NCBI GenBank assembly: GCA_026225945.1
Contig: JAMJFZ010000320.1
Location: 12,561,501-12,625,500 of the forward strand
DNA from: Cricetomys ansorgei
Taxonomy: Eukaryota; Chordata; Mammalia; Rodentia; Nesomyidae
Direction of reading: 5' to 3'
DNA length: 64,000 nucleotides
Made by a program: the position numbers and the translations under genes. This document shows, piece after piece, positions 1-11,424 of this stretch. Positions within the stretch are counted from its first letter, which is position 1. Every line of letters begins with the position of its first letter. The notes below the pieces were generated by a model, which saw nothing but the letters and a program-made list of their open reading frames with translations, ran no database searches and was not told the DNA's origin.

Positions 1-249
1 TGACAGATGGATAGATAGATGATAGGTGGATAGATAGATAGATGACGGATAGATAGATGATAGGTGGATAGATAGATGACAGATGGATAGATAGATGATA
101 GGTGGATAGATAGATGACAGATGGATAGATAGATGATAGGTGGATAGATAGATGGATGACAGATGGATAGATAGATGATAGGTGGATAGATAGATGGATG
201 ACAGATGGATAGATAGATGACAGATGGATAGATAGATAGATGACAGACA
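1..249. repeat. GATA/GACA tandem array
   Basis: The array is built from GATA, GATG and GACA tetramers and runs off the left edge of the window. A GACAG variant recurs at about 1, 43, 77, 115, 157, 199, 218 and 241. This gives a higher-order unit of roughly 34-42 bp that shortens near the right end. It looks like a variable microsatellite/minisatellite hybrid, and its full length cannot be seen. Confidence 0.95.
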
Positions 250-3200
250 GTAGAGAATGAGAGAATGCCTGCAAACCATTTCTCCATGTGCACACACCCT
301 ACTTTGAAGCTGGGATTTCTCAGAGAATTGTTGGCCCGTGTCTAGCCCTTAGTGGTAACATGTACCATGTTCCAGGAACTATCTAAGAGGTGATACGGTG
401 GAATGGATAAGTCTCACTGCTTCTTGTCACAGCCGACTCATCATAAGGGAACAGCAGAACATAGGGACCATTGTGTCTATCTTGAAAGGCAGTGTGGAGA
501 ACATTTACTGTTCAATAAGTTAATAAATATAGCCCGTTAGAGCCCAGGGCAGGTCAGAAGTGCTAAGGACTGATGTCACAAGGACCAAACCTCAACCACT
601 GAGGTATAGAAACAAAGACTGGTGCCTCTCTTCCATGCCTCTGCAAGTCTGAGATGTTGCCTACAGTCCCTCAAAGGGGCCCTGGTGGATAGAGTCTTAA
701 GCTGCCCCAAGGAGAAGCCCCACCAACCTATCCTTGCTCATTTTTCTTCTTCCCTGCATAGTTTTGCTCTTGGTGAACCCTAAGCTCACTGTCTAAATAT
801 TACCTTCCTGGAAGATTTTGACTTTGGCTCTGTTTGGAGAACCCAAAGTGAGACAACTATTTACCTGTAGAAAGTCTTCCTTCTGCTGGCTGATGTCAGG
901 ATGACAATGGTGTTCAGAGTGAAAAATCAAGAAAGATGAGAAATGCTCATTGCATATGTGTGAACACACCAGAACACAAAACTTACGTCTTGTTTCTGTA
1001 CAAAGACTGAATGAGGAGTTGCAGAGTGGCCTGGTCACTCCCCTGGTTTCCACAAAATGGCTGTGTAGGAAACATTTTCCACAATTGTTTACACAGGTCT
1101 CTAAGCTGCCTGGTTTCAGAATTACGCCTTCAAGTTGACTAATAATGTGAGAGCAGCTTAGTCATAATAAAAATAAAGTTTAAATGTGACCACGTGCCAC
1201 ATAAACAGTGCTCTGAACCGACGAGACTGTGAGAAACGATTCGAAGAAAAAGCTAGCTTGCTCCGTCTCATTAGGGGTGTTCTGCTAGATTTGCATTTTG
1301 GTTTAATACTCATGACTTCAGCTGCCTTCAACAGAATAACACAGGACTGGGTAAACACGTATTTAGGCTAGCAGGCAAGCGGAGGCAGGTCTGAAATGAT
1401 CAGCTAGACCTCCTCCACAGAGCCGAGTGCCTGTGAACGTCCAATTTCATTTGGATCCTTTGAGTTGGTTGTTAGCAAATAGAGTAAATTCGAGTGGTAT
1501 TTCATTAGTTGGGATAAATGGGTGTATCTGTAGGGAGGAGAAATCAGTTAACAGTGAAAAGGACTGCTGGTGACACCGGGGTCCTGCTGATAATGAGAAA
1601 AAGAAATAACTTCTACACGTCCTGGTTTCCTATCATTATCGAAGAGGGGTATCAGCAACATATGGCAGGGTATTTAGTCTTCCAAATGGGGCTTACCGTT
1701 TACTGATGGGGTAATGGGTCACGTATCCCCAAGATTCGAAGCACAGTTTAAGGACATTCTTTCCTGTCTGATCTGCTTCCCTCTTCCAGTATCATCAGCT
1801 TCACAGTTAGTTCTAAAAAAGATTTACAGTTCCAAAATGCCCTCTTATTTCCTTCCTTTCTACTAACGAGTTGTATAAAATAAGTATGATTTTTCTAATA
1901 TTCATTTTGAGTGTCAGAAATATAGAATTTAGCGAGAAGCACCAAAGAACCATTAATGCTGCAATTTAGTGACAAAACACCGCTCAGTTTTTAAGTGCCT
2001 CTTGCTATATTTCTTCATTTCAAAGGATTTATTGTATTATTTCCTTGGCTGTAATGGCTGGTTCTAGTGTAACAGGCTTATTTTAATATTTTCTCCACAG
2101 TTTAAGTTATTTCAATAACAGCTAACTCTACCTCTGGATGACGCTCAGTAAACAGGAAAACAGTGGGTGTCCTGTTTTAGTTTTTCCTTCTCAGCCCCTC
2201 GCAGGCCTCATTTCAGCATTGACAGCTGTGTGTAGCATCCGAATGGTGACTTAGACCAGAGCCCTTTCCCCTCAATCTGAGGAAAGCTGCGGCTTCCTGG
2301 CTAACCTCCTCGGTTCTTAAACGTATTTCAAATATCCCTTACCACGAAAGCTTGAACTTTCAAGATGTAAGTGTCAGCAATGACATTGATCTGAGCACGT
2401 TGTGGAAAAGATGCCTACCCCTCAGGAATAGGTAAGTGCTTATGGTATTGTGGTAGCTAACTCCTGTAGATGGGAACTTGGGTGTTTGGTTTGAAGGATA
2501 AACATTGCTAGAGTTCTTACTTCATTGTATTTTCCCAAACATGCTACCCGGAGCCTTATGCACCACTCTGGATTTTACTGATATGCTTTAACAATGGCAG
2601 ACAGTGATACAATGCAGCCATTTGCAACAGGCAAATAAAGATGTAGTGTGTTCAGAGAGGAATATCATTTCCAGAACTCCTCGGGGAGGGTCTGGGATGG
2701 AGAGATGAGATACAGGATTCTAGAGAAGCACTGGGGTGAATGGCTTTTCTACCTAGTTTCATGGGACTTGTGCTGCTGGCTTGTGCAGTTTTGATGATGG
2801 GTGAGAATTGTGTGTATGTCTCAGGAAAGTGAACGTGGAAATTATTCAGTCCTTTTTATGATTGGTAGCCACCAAAGGATGATTTTATATTTTTGCATAT
2901 CCACAAATTTGAGGAGTTATAATTATATAGATGATAAAAGAATATTTTTGGGGGGGTAAGGTTTCAATTAGTTGGACATCCTCGGAATTTTATTTTATTA
3001 CAAATACAATATAAGAAAAATCAAATGCTATGTACATGTTTTTTTTCTTCTCCATATTGAATCCATTTTTCAAGTCAGTCACTGATCAGAAACCACTGCT
3101 AATAACTTTGCCTGGCTTGGGGGCTTAGAAACATTCCTCAGGAAAGTTAGCTTCACTGGACCATAAAGGGAGAGGCTTCAGCTCAGGAGCTTGCCCTGTG

Positions 3201-3284
3201 AGGTCCGTGGCAATGGCCTCATGTTGTCCTGTTTCTACTGTTGGATCCTGGTTTATTTTCAGCACTCTGGCATACTGATCCTTC
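250..3284. other. unassigned unique sequence
   Basis: No repeat family or gene is recognised here. ORFs are short (60-90 codons) and overlap on both strands without coding character. The part from about 1920 to 2170 is A/T-rich with several TAAT-like motifs and could be a conserved non-coding element. A G run lies near 2950. Confidence 0.5.
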
Positions 3285-3490
3285 TAATAAGGTCAGATCA
3301 TGTCATTCTGCCACTTAAAACCTCCAGTGGCAGCTCATTTCATTAACAATAGAAGCACACTTCCAAATTACTGCCTGGACAGCACTACCAGATAGTTTGT
3401 GGCTACCAACCGTGTGGTCTCTGGTGTTTCAGCTCAGTTCCTCTTTACCTTCTACCTATAACTCTATGACACATCAATTTCACATATTTT
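3285..3490 (+). repeat. L2 LINE fragment
   Basis: The stretch 'gatcatgtcattctgccact' followed by 'aaaacctccagtggc' matches the 3' part of L2 in sense orientation. The usual continuation (cost of nearby bases lost) is recognisable but diverged. It is an ancient, inactive mammal-wide LINE fragment. Confidence 0.7.
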
Positions 3491-3544
3491 ACATTCTGCA
3501 AGGTAGTGTTCATTGTTAGTATTCTATTAGGTAATGCAGTATTT

Positions 3545-3890
3545 GTTGTTCTGAGAAAAAGACTTAAAATCTTGGTGGCTTAAATAACTCAGTGAAGGTT
3601 TGCTTCTTGCCACCATAGTCTTTTGAATAGGCTCCTAGCTCAGCAGCTTATTGTTGGGTTTCCCAGGAACCCAAGCTTCTTTTCTCTTAGGGCCTCCCCT
3701 CATCTACGTTTTTTTAAATACCCCCAATCAGTCAAAGAATGGAGGCGAGAAAATGGAGTTTTGTGTTACAGTATTTGGTGCTCACACCCAACTTGCTAAA
3801 ATTCAAACATCATCCTGCTGCCCCTAATTACCATCCAGGAGATACTGGGAAATTCAGCTTGTGGGCCTAGAAGAAAAGGAAATAGTTTCA
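3545..3890 (+). repeat. possible ancient LTR or DNA transposon
   Basis: The motif 'cttggtggcttaaataa' near 3570 resembles the end region of old mammalian LTR or DNA elements. The rest is too diverged for a family name. It may be unique sequence with one chance motif. Confidence 0.35.
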
Positions 3891-4045
3891 TTGATGAGCT
3901 AGCTAGCTATCTGTCACTCTTTCCCTTCAGTTATTAGGACACGTGGCTTCTTGCATTCTTATCTCACAGTTGCTTAGGACTTGCTCCCACATAATCATCA
4001 AAGCATCCCCCCCCCCTTTTTCTTTTGGACATAAGAAAAGAATCA

Positions 4046-4200
4046 AGTCTTGGGAGTCTGGTTCTTGACCTTAAGTCATATTCAGGTCATTTTCTAGTTG
4101 TACGCCTTGTGTTATTGAACCTCTCCTGCCATAGTATCTTCATCTGTCAAATAGACACCGAGACTCTTGTTGTATGAGATGATTTAATGTGATTACATTA
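4046..4200 (+). repeat. MIR SINE (first of two)
   Basis: This matches the MIR core and 3' half in order: a degraded tRNA-related head, then 'tctagttgtacgccttg', then 'cttcatctgtcaaatag', then the 'gagatgatttaatg' region. The divergence is high, as expected for a mammal-wide tRNA-derived SINE. Confidence 0.7.
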
Positions 4201-4202
4201 GA

Positions 4203-4440
4203 AGGCAATGTGGTGGATGGTAAGAACAGATTTTGGAGCCAGATTGTTTGGGCTTGAGTCGTGGTTGTGTCTCTTATTTGCTAGGTGAGATAATCTTGGG
4301 TGAACTTTAGTTTTCTCATTCGTAAAATAGAAGTGATAATAATGTCCATCTTCTGGAGATTTTTTTTTTGTGGGAGAATTTAAATGAGTCACTATATGCA
4401 AGACATTCTTACGAGTACCTAAAATATAAGGTAAGAGGAA
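4203..4440 (+). repeat. MIR SINE (second, near full length)
   Basis: All MIR blocks are present in order: 'ttttggagccagattg', 'ttgctaggtgagataatc', 'ttttctcattcgtaaaatag', 'gtgataataatg' and 'aatttaaatgagtcac'. It starts within a few bases of the end of another MIR in the same orientation. A poly(T) run of nine to ten bases interrupts the 3' half near 4361. Confidence 0.85.
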
Positions 4441-5487
4441 TACAAGTGTTAGCCTTAATCCCAGAGTATCTGGTGCTTGGCTTGCAGGCTCTTGGTAAGT
4501 GGTATTTTCCCCATGTTTTTGTTTGTTATGGTTTATTCTTTCTAGAAACTTCTAAAGACAAAAAAAAAAAACCACCCAAAGATTCCCCCCAAAGGGCTCT
4601 TTAAAGATGGGGTTTCAAGCATTTTAATGGGATGTCAAGGAGCTGTTTGTGTCAAGAGCACTCCTCAATGACCGCTTGCTTTGATCACTTCAGAGTTGAC
4701 TCGGTCCTGGAGGTAACTGCACAAGAGAAGACATCTCTACCAAGGGCTCTTTGAAGTGATTTTTAAAGATGTGTGATGTGAGGTAAACGGCACCTGACTC
4801 ATTACCAAGTTAGGGTTCACAACTGAGAGAAGTTATTCAGAGTTCGGGCTCGGTTTAGTAGAAGATTACAGTCTGAAAAATTGTTTAAAGAGAAAGATAA
4901 TTAAAATAATGGGATAACATAGTGGGAAATCAATGCTATTAATATAACTGCTAATTGCTGCCTTAGAACATTTATTCAAATCCTCCTTAAAGCAAAAAAC
5001 ATGGAATTAAGTCACCACAGTAGATAATTCCCAGATGGGGACTTGAAGATCTTGGATTACTTTTGAAAGATTTCCCTAAACAATTTGCTGTTACCGAACA
5101 TTACAGTTTGGACTTCCTTGACTTCATGGAAAGTGTAAAAAGATGACTATTGTTTACATCCAGTTCATTATTGCTTCAAAATAGACTTCTTTTGCTACTG
5201 TCCTTGGGAATGCTGGCTTGCTGAATGTAGGCCATTTTGAAAATGTCGCAGCGTGAGGATTCTGGGTATTGTGGCTATCACCTGGGAAGGTGATAGAGCT
5301 CAAGTTAATCTGGGGCTGTTTGAGGGTGAAGTGAGTACTACATTGTGGCTGGTTGATTGATCACAGTTCTCAGTGGGAAGAAGGGAATGCTTGGCTTATC
5401 CGCTAACCTGTGATCATGTGGATCCTTCCCATCTTCTGACTGTCATAAGAAACACTGGAATGAACGCTGGTGAGCCAGCATCTTTTT
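4441..5487. other. unassigned unique sequence
   Basis: No repeat or gene is recognised. A poly(A) run lies near 4560. The remaining sequence is A/T-rich with frequent stops in all frames. Confidence 0.5.
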
Positions 5488-5585
5488 CATTCTTTTGTAT
5501 GTATACCCAGGAGTGGAATTGGCAAGTCACATGACGATTGCATGTTCTGCTTTTGGAGGAAGAGCCAGGCTTTCTTCCTAGAGAT
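5488..5585 (+). repeat. ancient L1 fragment
   Basis: 'gtatacccaggagtggaatt' followed by a degraded 'tcacatga...ttgcatgttc' matches the well-known L1M-type 3' segment ('tatacccaggagtggaattgctgggtca'-like). Only about 100 bp can be recognised. Confidence 0.6.
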
Positions 5586-6782
5586 GTCCGTGAGACCTGT
5601 GAAGAAGATGTCAGGTATGCAGAGGGAAAGGTGGGGACTGACACCAGGAGTGAGGGGAAGAAGTGAAGCCTGAAGGACAGAGTGGACGTTCCAGGTGGCC
5701 GGATGCAGTGGGCTGTATCAGAGGGTAACACGGTATCTGAGTGCATCTGGAGTGTATCACATACCTAGCCTATGGGATAAAGATGAATGTTACTACCTCT
5801 TCTCGGAGCACATTGGGCTGACCTGTGCCCATGTCTCCCAGCCACAGAGTTTAAGAGGTCAATTAAGGTTAAGCTTTCTTCTGTGGTTTCTTTACCAGCT
5901 GTTTCAATATCACCTGGTGTGGTGGTTCATATTGCAGACTTGACCAGATCTAGAATTACACATAAGGAGACAAACCTCCGGGAATGTCTGTAAGGACGTT
6001 TCTAGATTGGGTTGGTTGGGGTAGAAAGACCGTCACCCTAAATGTGAACAGCATTGTTCCATGTGCTAGGGTCCTGGACTGAATAAAAAGAAGAAAGTGA
6101 GCTGAACATTAACATTCATCTCTGCCTTTTGGTTGCAGATACGGTTTGGCTACCTGCCTTAGACTCCTGCTACCATAATTCCCCTGTCATGATGGGCTGT
6201 ACTCTCAAACTATAAGGAAAAAAAAAACCTTCCTTTTTAAAGTTGCTTTTGTTGGATATATATATATATATCTCAATGAGAAAAGTAACTAATACATCTT
6301 CAGAATAATTTAGGTCATTGATGCTCAAACCTAAATTTATATTAAATCTGGAAAAGCTCTTACCACACATACTGTTGGTCTTTGTCCCCAAATCTGCATT
6401 TCAGCAATCGTTTCCATTTCTAGTACATTCTGAAGTATGATCTGTAGAACTGCGTTTGGCGTCACCTGGGTGTGGTTTATAATGGCAGCTTCTCAGAACC
6501 GGTCCCAGAAGCACCGCCTCTGCTGCTTTAACTTAAGCATGCGTTGGGATGTCAACTGGGTTCTGGGTACTATGTATATTCAGAGTGGAGTACTCCGAGG
6601 GTCAACACTTCTTCTATGCCCTTGGGACATGCAGCCTACTAGTCCTTTGACCCATACTGTGAAGACACAGTCACAGAACCATGTGACAATTGGAATCACC
6701 TGAGGAACTTGTCAGTCTTGTACCGGTCTGGGTCTCATCATTGGAATTCTGGTTTAATGTGTCTATGTGGGGACCTGGAATT
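5586..6782. other. unassigned unique sequence
   Basis: No family is recognised. A short (TA)n run lies at about 6256-6271. An 88-codon ORF at 6437-6703 has no recognisable domain or exon signals and I treat it as chance. Confidence 0.45.
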
Positions 6783-7075
6783 CGTGTGTGTGCGTGTGTG
6801 TGCGCGCGTGTGCATGTGTGAGCATGCATTTGTGTTCACTTGTGTGTGTTCACTCACATGTCAGTGTGCATGGGGAGGCCAGAGGTCTATGTCTTCTATT
6901 GCTCTCCATCTTAATTTTTGAGGCAGAGTCTCTCTCACTGAGTTTGCTGTTTTGGTTACTCCAACTGGCCAGTGAGTCCTTGGGCTTCGCTCTGCCTCCT
7001 GGCATTCAAACCTATAGCTAGTGTTGAGAACCTCAACTGTGGGTCTGTACGTTCTCATGTCTCTAGCAAGTAAGT
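6783..7075 (-). repeat. composite tRNA/B1-like SINE with TG tail
   Basis: Read on the minus strand it has a tRNA-like head near 7075, a B1-like middle ending in the 'gagactctgcctcaaaa' type block near 6920, a 'ctctggcctcc' block near 6880 and a CA-rich tail. The TG tract at 6784-6855 is that tail seen on the plus strand. The same family occurs in plus orientation at 11425-11745. I would place it in the B4/B2-superfamily group. Confidence 0.7.
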
Positions 7076-7334
7076 CCTCCTGTCCTTCTTCCTTCTTTCT
7101 TCCTAAGTGATTTTGCTTAAAATTTAGCCAGATTCCTAACTGTTTATCTCATTGCCTCTGTTTGCTATTTGTGTTGTCTCCAGACTACTTAAGACTGCTT
7201 CTCGTTTACTCCTTACTTTACAGCCTTCCGGGTTCTTGTTAGCTGGGGTTCTGGGTCCCTTCAAGTGCTCTGCTGTCCCATTCCACCCATCTTCCCCTCT
7301 CCCTGTATTTCTGGAATTTGCTTTCTTTTTCTTA

Positions 7335-7458
7335 TCCTCTTGCCTGGATTTTAAACTCTTTAGTGGGGAGGGACCATCTTGTTGCTCATTTTTGTGTTCC
7401 CTGCAAGACTTACTATACTGCCTGATGTGTCGTAGGTACACAAAGAGTTGTTAAATTG
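7335..7458 (+). repeat. L2 3' end fragment
   Basis: The pattern 'ttttaaactctttagtgggg', a 'gggaccatcttgt' block, then 'ctgcctgatgtgtcgtagg' and a weak 'aaagagttgttaaattg' follows the L2/MIR3 3' end layout (length statement, 'cagtgcctggcacatagtagg', 'aaatgtttgttga'). Confidence 0.6.
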
Positions 7459-7644
7459 TATCCAATTAAATCATTTGCCTCCATGCTAATTCTATTTTGA
7501 CCTCTCTGCCATATACTGGCATTTTAATATCACATTTAAGAAACTCTAAGGAATTTTCTTTAAACAGAGATTTTTTTCAGAATGCTCCAAATCTTCCCTA
7601 TATGTATGATGTGTAGCTTCCATGATGCCTTTAAAAGTTTGCAA

Positions 7645-7779
7645 CTTTTAAAAATATTTATTTATTTATTTTTGACTTATGTGTATGTAGATGTCTGTGT
7701 ACAGTGCCTACAGAGTCCAGAAGAGGACACTGGATCTCTGGAGCTATATAGGTAGTTGTGAGTGACCCCACATGGTGCT
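7645..7779 (-). repeat. B3 SINE, 3' part, split by an LTR
   Basis: This is the A-rich tail and body of a B3 SINE on the minus strand: plus-strand reading 'aaatatttatttatttattt', 'ccagaagaggacactggatc', 'gttgtgagtgaccccacatgg'. It stops at gtgct (7775-7779) and resumes at 8098, where gtgct is repeated. The two halves rejoin without loss of consensus. Confidence 0.85.
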
Positions 7780-8097
7780 TGTAGTAGAACGTTGCTGCTG
7801 GGGTGGCTCAGCAAGAGACACAAGGAGACCACAGCCAGAGCAGAGCAGAAGGACCCGCCGTCACGGCCAGCACCATAATTCATTGACAGTGGAACCCTGA
7901 GCATCTCAGCTCAGGTGTTTTATTAATTCAGAACTCCTTAGATGTTCTACTGATACCACGTGCAGATCATAAGTAATCAAACATGCCTTCAGAAATCCAA
8001 TACCTGCAGACAATACAAAATGCCCTAGACAGCCCCTCACCCAACAGTGCATAAAACAGTTATTTTTATATATAACTAAAATCAAACTTCTGTAACA
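7780..8097 (-). mobile_element. solo LTR nested in a B3 SINE
   Basis: The 318-bp insert starts with TG (7780) and ends with CA (8097). It is flanked by a perfect 5-bp duplication, gtgct, at 7775-7779 and 8098-8102. An AATAAAA signal is present on the minus strand at about 7918-7924, setting the orientation. No internal retroviral genes are present. A related copy in plus orientation lies at 30313-30646, aligning along its length. It is a rodent ERV LTR. The class is unresolved: five bases of duplication fits ERVL/MaLR-like or some ERV1 elements better than ERVK. Confidence 0.8.
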
Positions 8098-8170
8098 GTG
8101 CTAGGAACTGTACTTATGTCCTCTGGAAGAGCAGCGAGAGCTCTTAACCATTGAGTTCTGTCTCTAGCCT
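8098..8170 (-). repeat. B3 SINE, 5' part
   Basis: This holds the tRNA-like head of the split B3, with 'gtcctctggaagagcagcga' and 'gctcttaaccattgagtt' in plus-strand reading, ending at 'ctctagcc'. It is the continuation of the segment ending at 7779. Confidence 0.85.
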
Positions 8171-9175
8171 AAGAGTCTGCAGCATTCTAATTGCTCATTC
8201 TTTATACTATTGGCATCCAGGCTTCCTTGTGTCCAGAGACAGGGTGCAATCCGTAGGAAGTCAGAGGCCACATTCATTTCGCTTTCAAAACTCATTATGT
8301 TCCTAAAAACTCTGGAGAACTTTGGTAATGAGCCAGGATTCTGGGAAGCTAGTCCGGCTCTGACACCTCCTCCTTGTCCAGATGGAAACCTCTGTGGTAG
8401 TTAAATGGGTCATGGGATCTAGAAGGAAATGACGTTTCCAGCAATTAAATCGTGCCCATGGTAGTGGCTCGCAATCCCGTAGGAACAAATATAAGGAATT
8501 CCCTCTCATTTGGCACAATGAGATGTGAACATTTTCTAACAGGCTAATTAGTAGAGTTATCATTTTTTAGCCAAAAAATGTCAATGTGTAGGATTTAATT
8601 AGTCTGCTCAAGGATTGTAAGATAAGTGCTTAGTTTAGTCTGTCTGTCAGCATTTTTAGGGTTTGGAAAGCACCTACACATTTGCATAAACTTTTCAGCA
8701 AATCTTGGAAAATTACTATGTGCAGTAAGTAAAGTTCTCAGAAATAAAAACCCGAGTTAGCTGGGTTGGGGAGTGATGAACAAAAAAGAATGTGTGGTTA
8801 GTCAAAAGTGGGGAAAACTGGCCTTGCTATTGTGCTGTTCTTTTTTATGTGTTCAGGACTTGGCTGGTTCAGACGGCCGTGGTCTCTGCTTTGGGCTTCT
8901 TTGCTTTTGAGAAGCAGTTTCTCTCTCCAGCTGGTTAGTATACGGTAACGCATTGGCAGCGTATTTAGTACAACACATAATCAAAAGATTGCTGATTATT
9001 CAGCCCAGCAAAATAGGGGTCCAAAGAAGACCATGGGAAATGGTGGGTGATCTCTTCTGGGTTTTGCTGGTGGAAGGAATGTATAATGAATAGGTCATTC
9101 TTTCAGTCATCCAGGGAGGGTTGCCCGTATTGGCTTATAGAATGAGTTGAAGAGTCCCCCTTCCCCATTCATGTC
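8171..9175. other. unassigned unique sequence
   Basis: No repeat is recognised. The part at about 8560-8720 is A/T-rich with TTAATTAG-type and octamer-like (ATTTGCATAA) motifs and could be a conserved non-coding element. Nothing here looks coding. Confidence 0.45.
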
Positions 9176-9265
9176 CCGTGGGAACCTCAGAACACGATTT
9201 TATTTAGAATGAGGGTCTTTGCAGATAAAATAATTGAGGACTGAAGTAAAAGCACGCTGGGTTTG
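9176..9265 (+). repeat. MLT1 LTR fragment
   Basis: 'aacctcagaacacgatttta' followed by 'gagggtctttgcagata' matches the 5' third of MLT1-type MaLR LTRs (the 'acctcagaatgtgacc...ggtctttgcagatg' block). The rest of the LTR is absent or unrecognisable. Confidence 0.6.
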
Positions 9266-9327
9266 TTGAACCCAACAGCAGTTAAAGATTGGAAAGCAAC
9301 AGACATAGAATCACATCAAAGACAGTG

Positions 9328-9999
9328 TGGAAAAAACCTTCAACCTACAATCTGTCCCGCCTACAGGATGTGCTGGGCCAATGGAGGGGCAGAACCCTAT
9401 GCCAAGAGAGGGAGCTTTGCCTGACACTGTGGGGATAGCCAGGAACCGGAGATTTGATAGCCCAGAGACCTAGGATCAGTGGTTAGCCCAGTTGTGGTCA
9501 GAGAAGCTTCCTCAGGCGGCTGATGGGAGCAGATGCAGAGGCCCAAGGCCAGGCATTGTGCTGAGCTCCAGAAACACCACTGGGAGAGTGGGAGGAGGGA
9601 TTGTGGGAAGCAGAGGGATCTAGATGACCAGGAGAACAGGGCCCGTGGAGTCAACTGACCAGGACCCACAGGGGCTCGCAGAGACTGAAGCAGCGGTCAC
9701 AGAGTCTTCATGGGTCAGAGCTACAGCACCTTAACATTGTTTAGCTTAGTGTTCTTCTGGAACTCCTAAGAGTTGGAGTGTGTGTGAGGGGGTGGGGGAC
9801 GGGGTGGGGGGGCGAGAGGTTCAGGGGGTGATGGGGTAGCGGTGGTGTCTCTGACCCTTTATCTGCCCTTGGGACCCTTTCTCTCCCGCTGGGTTGCCTT
9901 GTCCAGCCTTGATATGGGCTTGTGCCTGGTCCTGTCGCATCTTATTATGCCCTGTTTGATTGATAACTCTGGGTGGCCTTCCCCTTTCCGAGGGGAAGC

Positions 10000-10036
<37 letters not shown>

Positions 10037-10167
10037 GCGCACATGCACCCGCGCGCGCATGTGTATCTAAGGGAGAGGGAAGGTGTGGGGAGGTGGGAAG
10101 AGCAGAGGGAGGGGAGACTGAGGTCAGGATATATTGTATGAGAGAAAAAAATAAATTAAAAAACTAG
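9328..10167 (+). mobile_element. Lx-type L1, 5'-truncated 3' end
   Basis: The segment follows the 3' end of rodent Lx-type L1 elements. It begins with 'caacctacaatctgtcccgc' and 'aggatgtgctgggccaatgg', continues through the region around 9490-9720, then 'gggttgccttgtccagcctt' and 'gaggtcaggatatattgtat', and ends in an A-rich tail with AATAAA-like sequence at 10149-10162. A G-rich stretch lies at 9786-9815. A TG microsatellite (10002-10039) sits inside the 3' region. ORF1 and nearly all of ORF2 are missing, so the copy is dead. Confidence 0.85.
10002..10039. repeat. (TG)n microsatellite
   Basis: This is a TG dinucleotide run with GC variants at the right end. It lies inside the Lx-type L1 3' region and was probably gained after insertion. 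Confidence 0.95.
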
Positions 10168-11177
10168 ATTTTTAGCTCAGTTATATACTTAGATTAAACT
10201 TTCAAAATCTTTGATATTGTATTTTTATTTGCTCCTGAATAAATGGGAAGAGAAGAAGAAAGAAAAACTGCGAAATAGAGGCAGTTATTGGAGTGATGTG
10301 TCTCAAGGCTGAGGAACATCAGGATCTCCAGCAAACGCCATCAACTAGCACGCAAAGGTTTCTCTCTCGGAGCCCTCAGAAAGAAGCAAAACTGCTGCAG
10401 TAGGGTTTGGGCTTCCCCCTAAACTTCGAGAGAATATGTTCTAGTTGTTTTAAGCTATTACATTTGTAGTCATTTGTCCCAGTGCCCCTAGGAAACCAAT
10501 ATAGCACTTATGTTTACTCTTTGCACAAGAGAAGTAGACACCTTAATTGACAGCCTCATTGTAACCCAATGCTGTGGGGTAGAGGGATTTCTCTACAGAA
10601 AAATCCAGCATTTCTCAAAGAAAAGAGCTGAGAAGGTGGGTTGATGTCTACTACCTCCGCTGAATCATAAAAGGACTCGCACTCTACCTCATCCGTATTT
10701 CATGGAGGTGCCACAGGGCAAGGCTAAGAAACAGGCTGTTTCTCTTGCCTGCCTCAAGCAAGATTTGAAGCCCACCTTCAGATTTTCCAATTGATAACCA
10801 GTGATGTTCCGAGTCTTTTCGGGGAGGGAGAATTGGTGGTGGTGTGGGTGGCAAAAGATACTGGGAGGCACTGCGTAGGACAGAGCCATCATTTATATGG
10901 GTCAGGAGGAAGATTAAAGCTCACTGTTGTACTAATTGAAAGCGGCTTAGAATAATGATTCCAACCTTACACCTGATGGGGACATCGTGGAAAATGTAGG
11001 TTGAACATAATCAAAAGAACAGATTTTAGCCCACGTATAGAGAAAGACTGATGGGCTAAATGAAAATTGTTGACCTCGTGTGGGTGATTCCTGTTTTAGT
11101 CTCTTTAAATTAGTAGGCATTTGGTACCTGGAGAGGTTTATTTGTGTTTATTTCCATTGTAACTATTCCATTGCAAC
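10168..11177. other. unassigned unique sequence
   Basis: No family is recognised with confidence. About 10520-10620 has a very weak resemblance to a reversed MIR. No ORF looks coding. Confidence 0.4.
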
Positions 11178-11345
11178 AATTAATATTTATTGAAGATTTT
11201 GTGTGTGCCAGCAACCATGTTAAATGTGTTCTACACACATGGCCTTGCCGAATCCTTAAACAATTCAAGGTTAGTTACTCTGAGTTTTGGGTGTGGAAAC
11301 AGTCTAGGGTCACATACGTGGCAGATGATTCGAGGCACCAGATTA
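11178..11345 (-). repeat. MIR SINE
   Basis: Plus-strand reading gives 'aatatttattgaagattttg', 'gtgtgccagcaaccatgtta', 'ccttgccgaatccttaaaca', then 'agggtcacatacgtggcaga'. This is the reverse complement of MIR from its 3' end into its core. Confidence 0.75.
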
Positions 11346-11424
11346 AGTATTTTGGTTAACCAATTAGCTCTTAAATGTTCCTTTATTATGACTACGTATG
11401 TCATTCCACTAAAGAGTTGTCACC

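Noticed and set aside
1..249. CRISPR-like array
   Set aside because: Units are tetranucleotide-based without unique spacers and lie in a mammalian setting.
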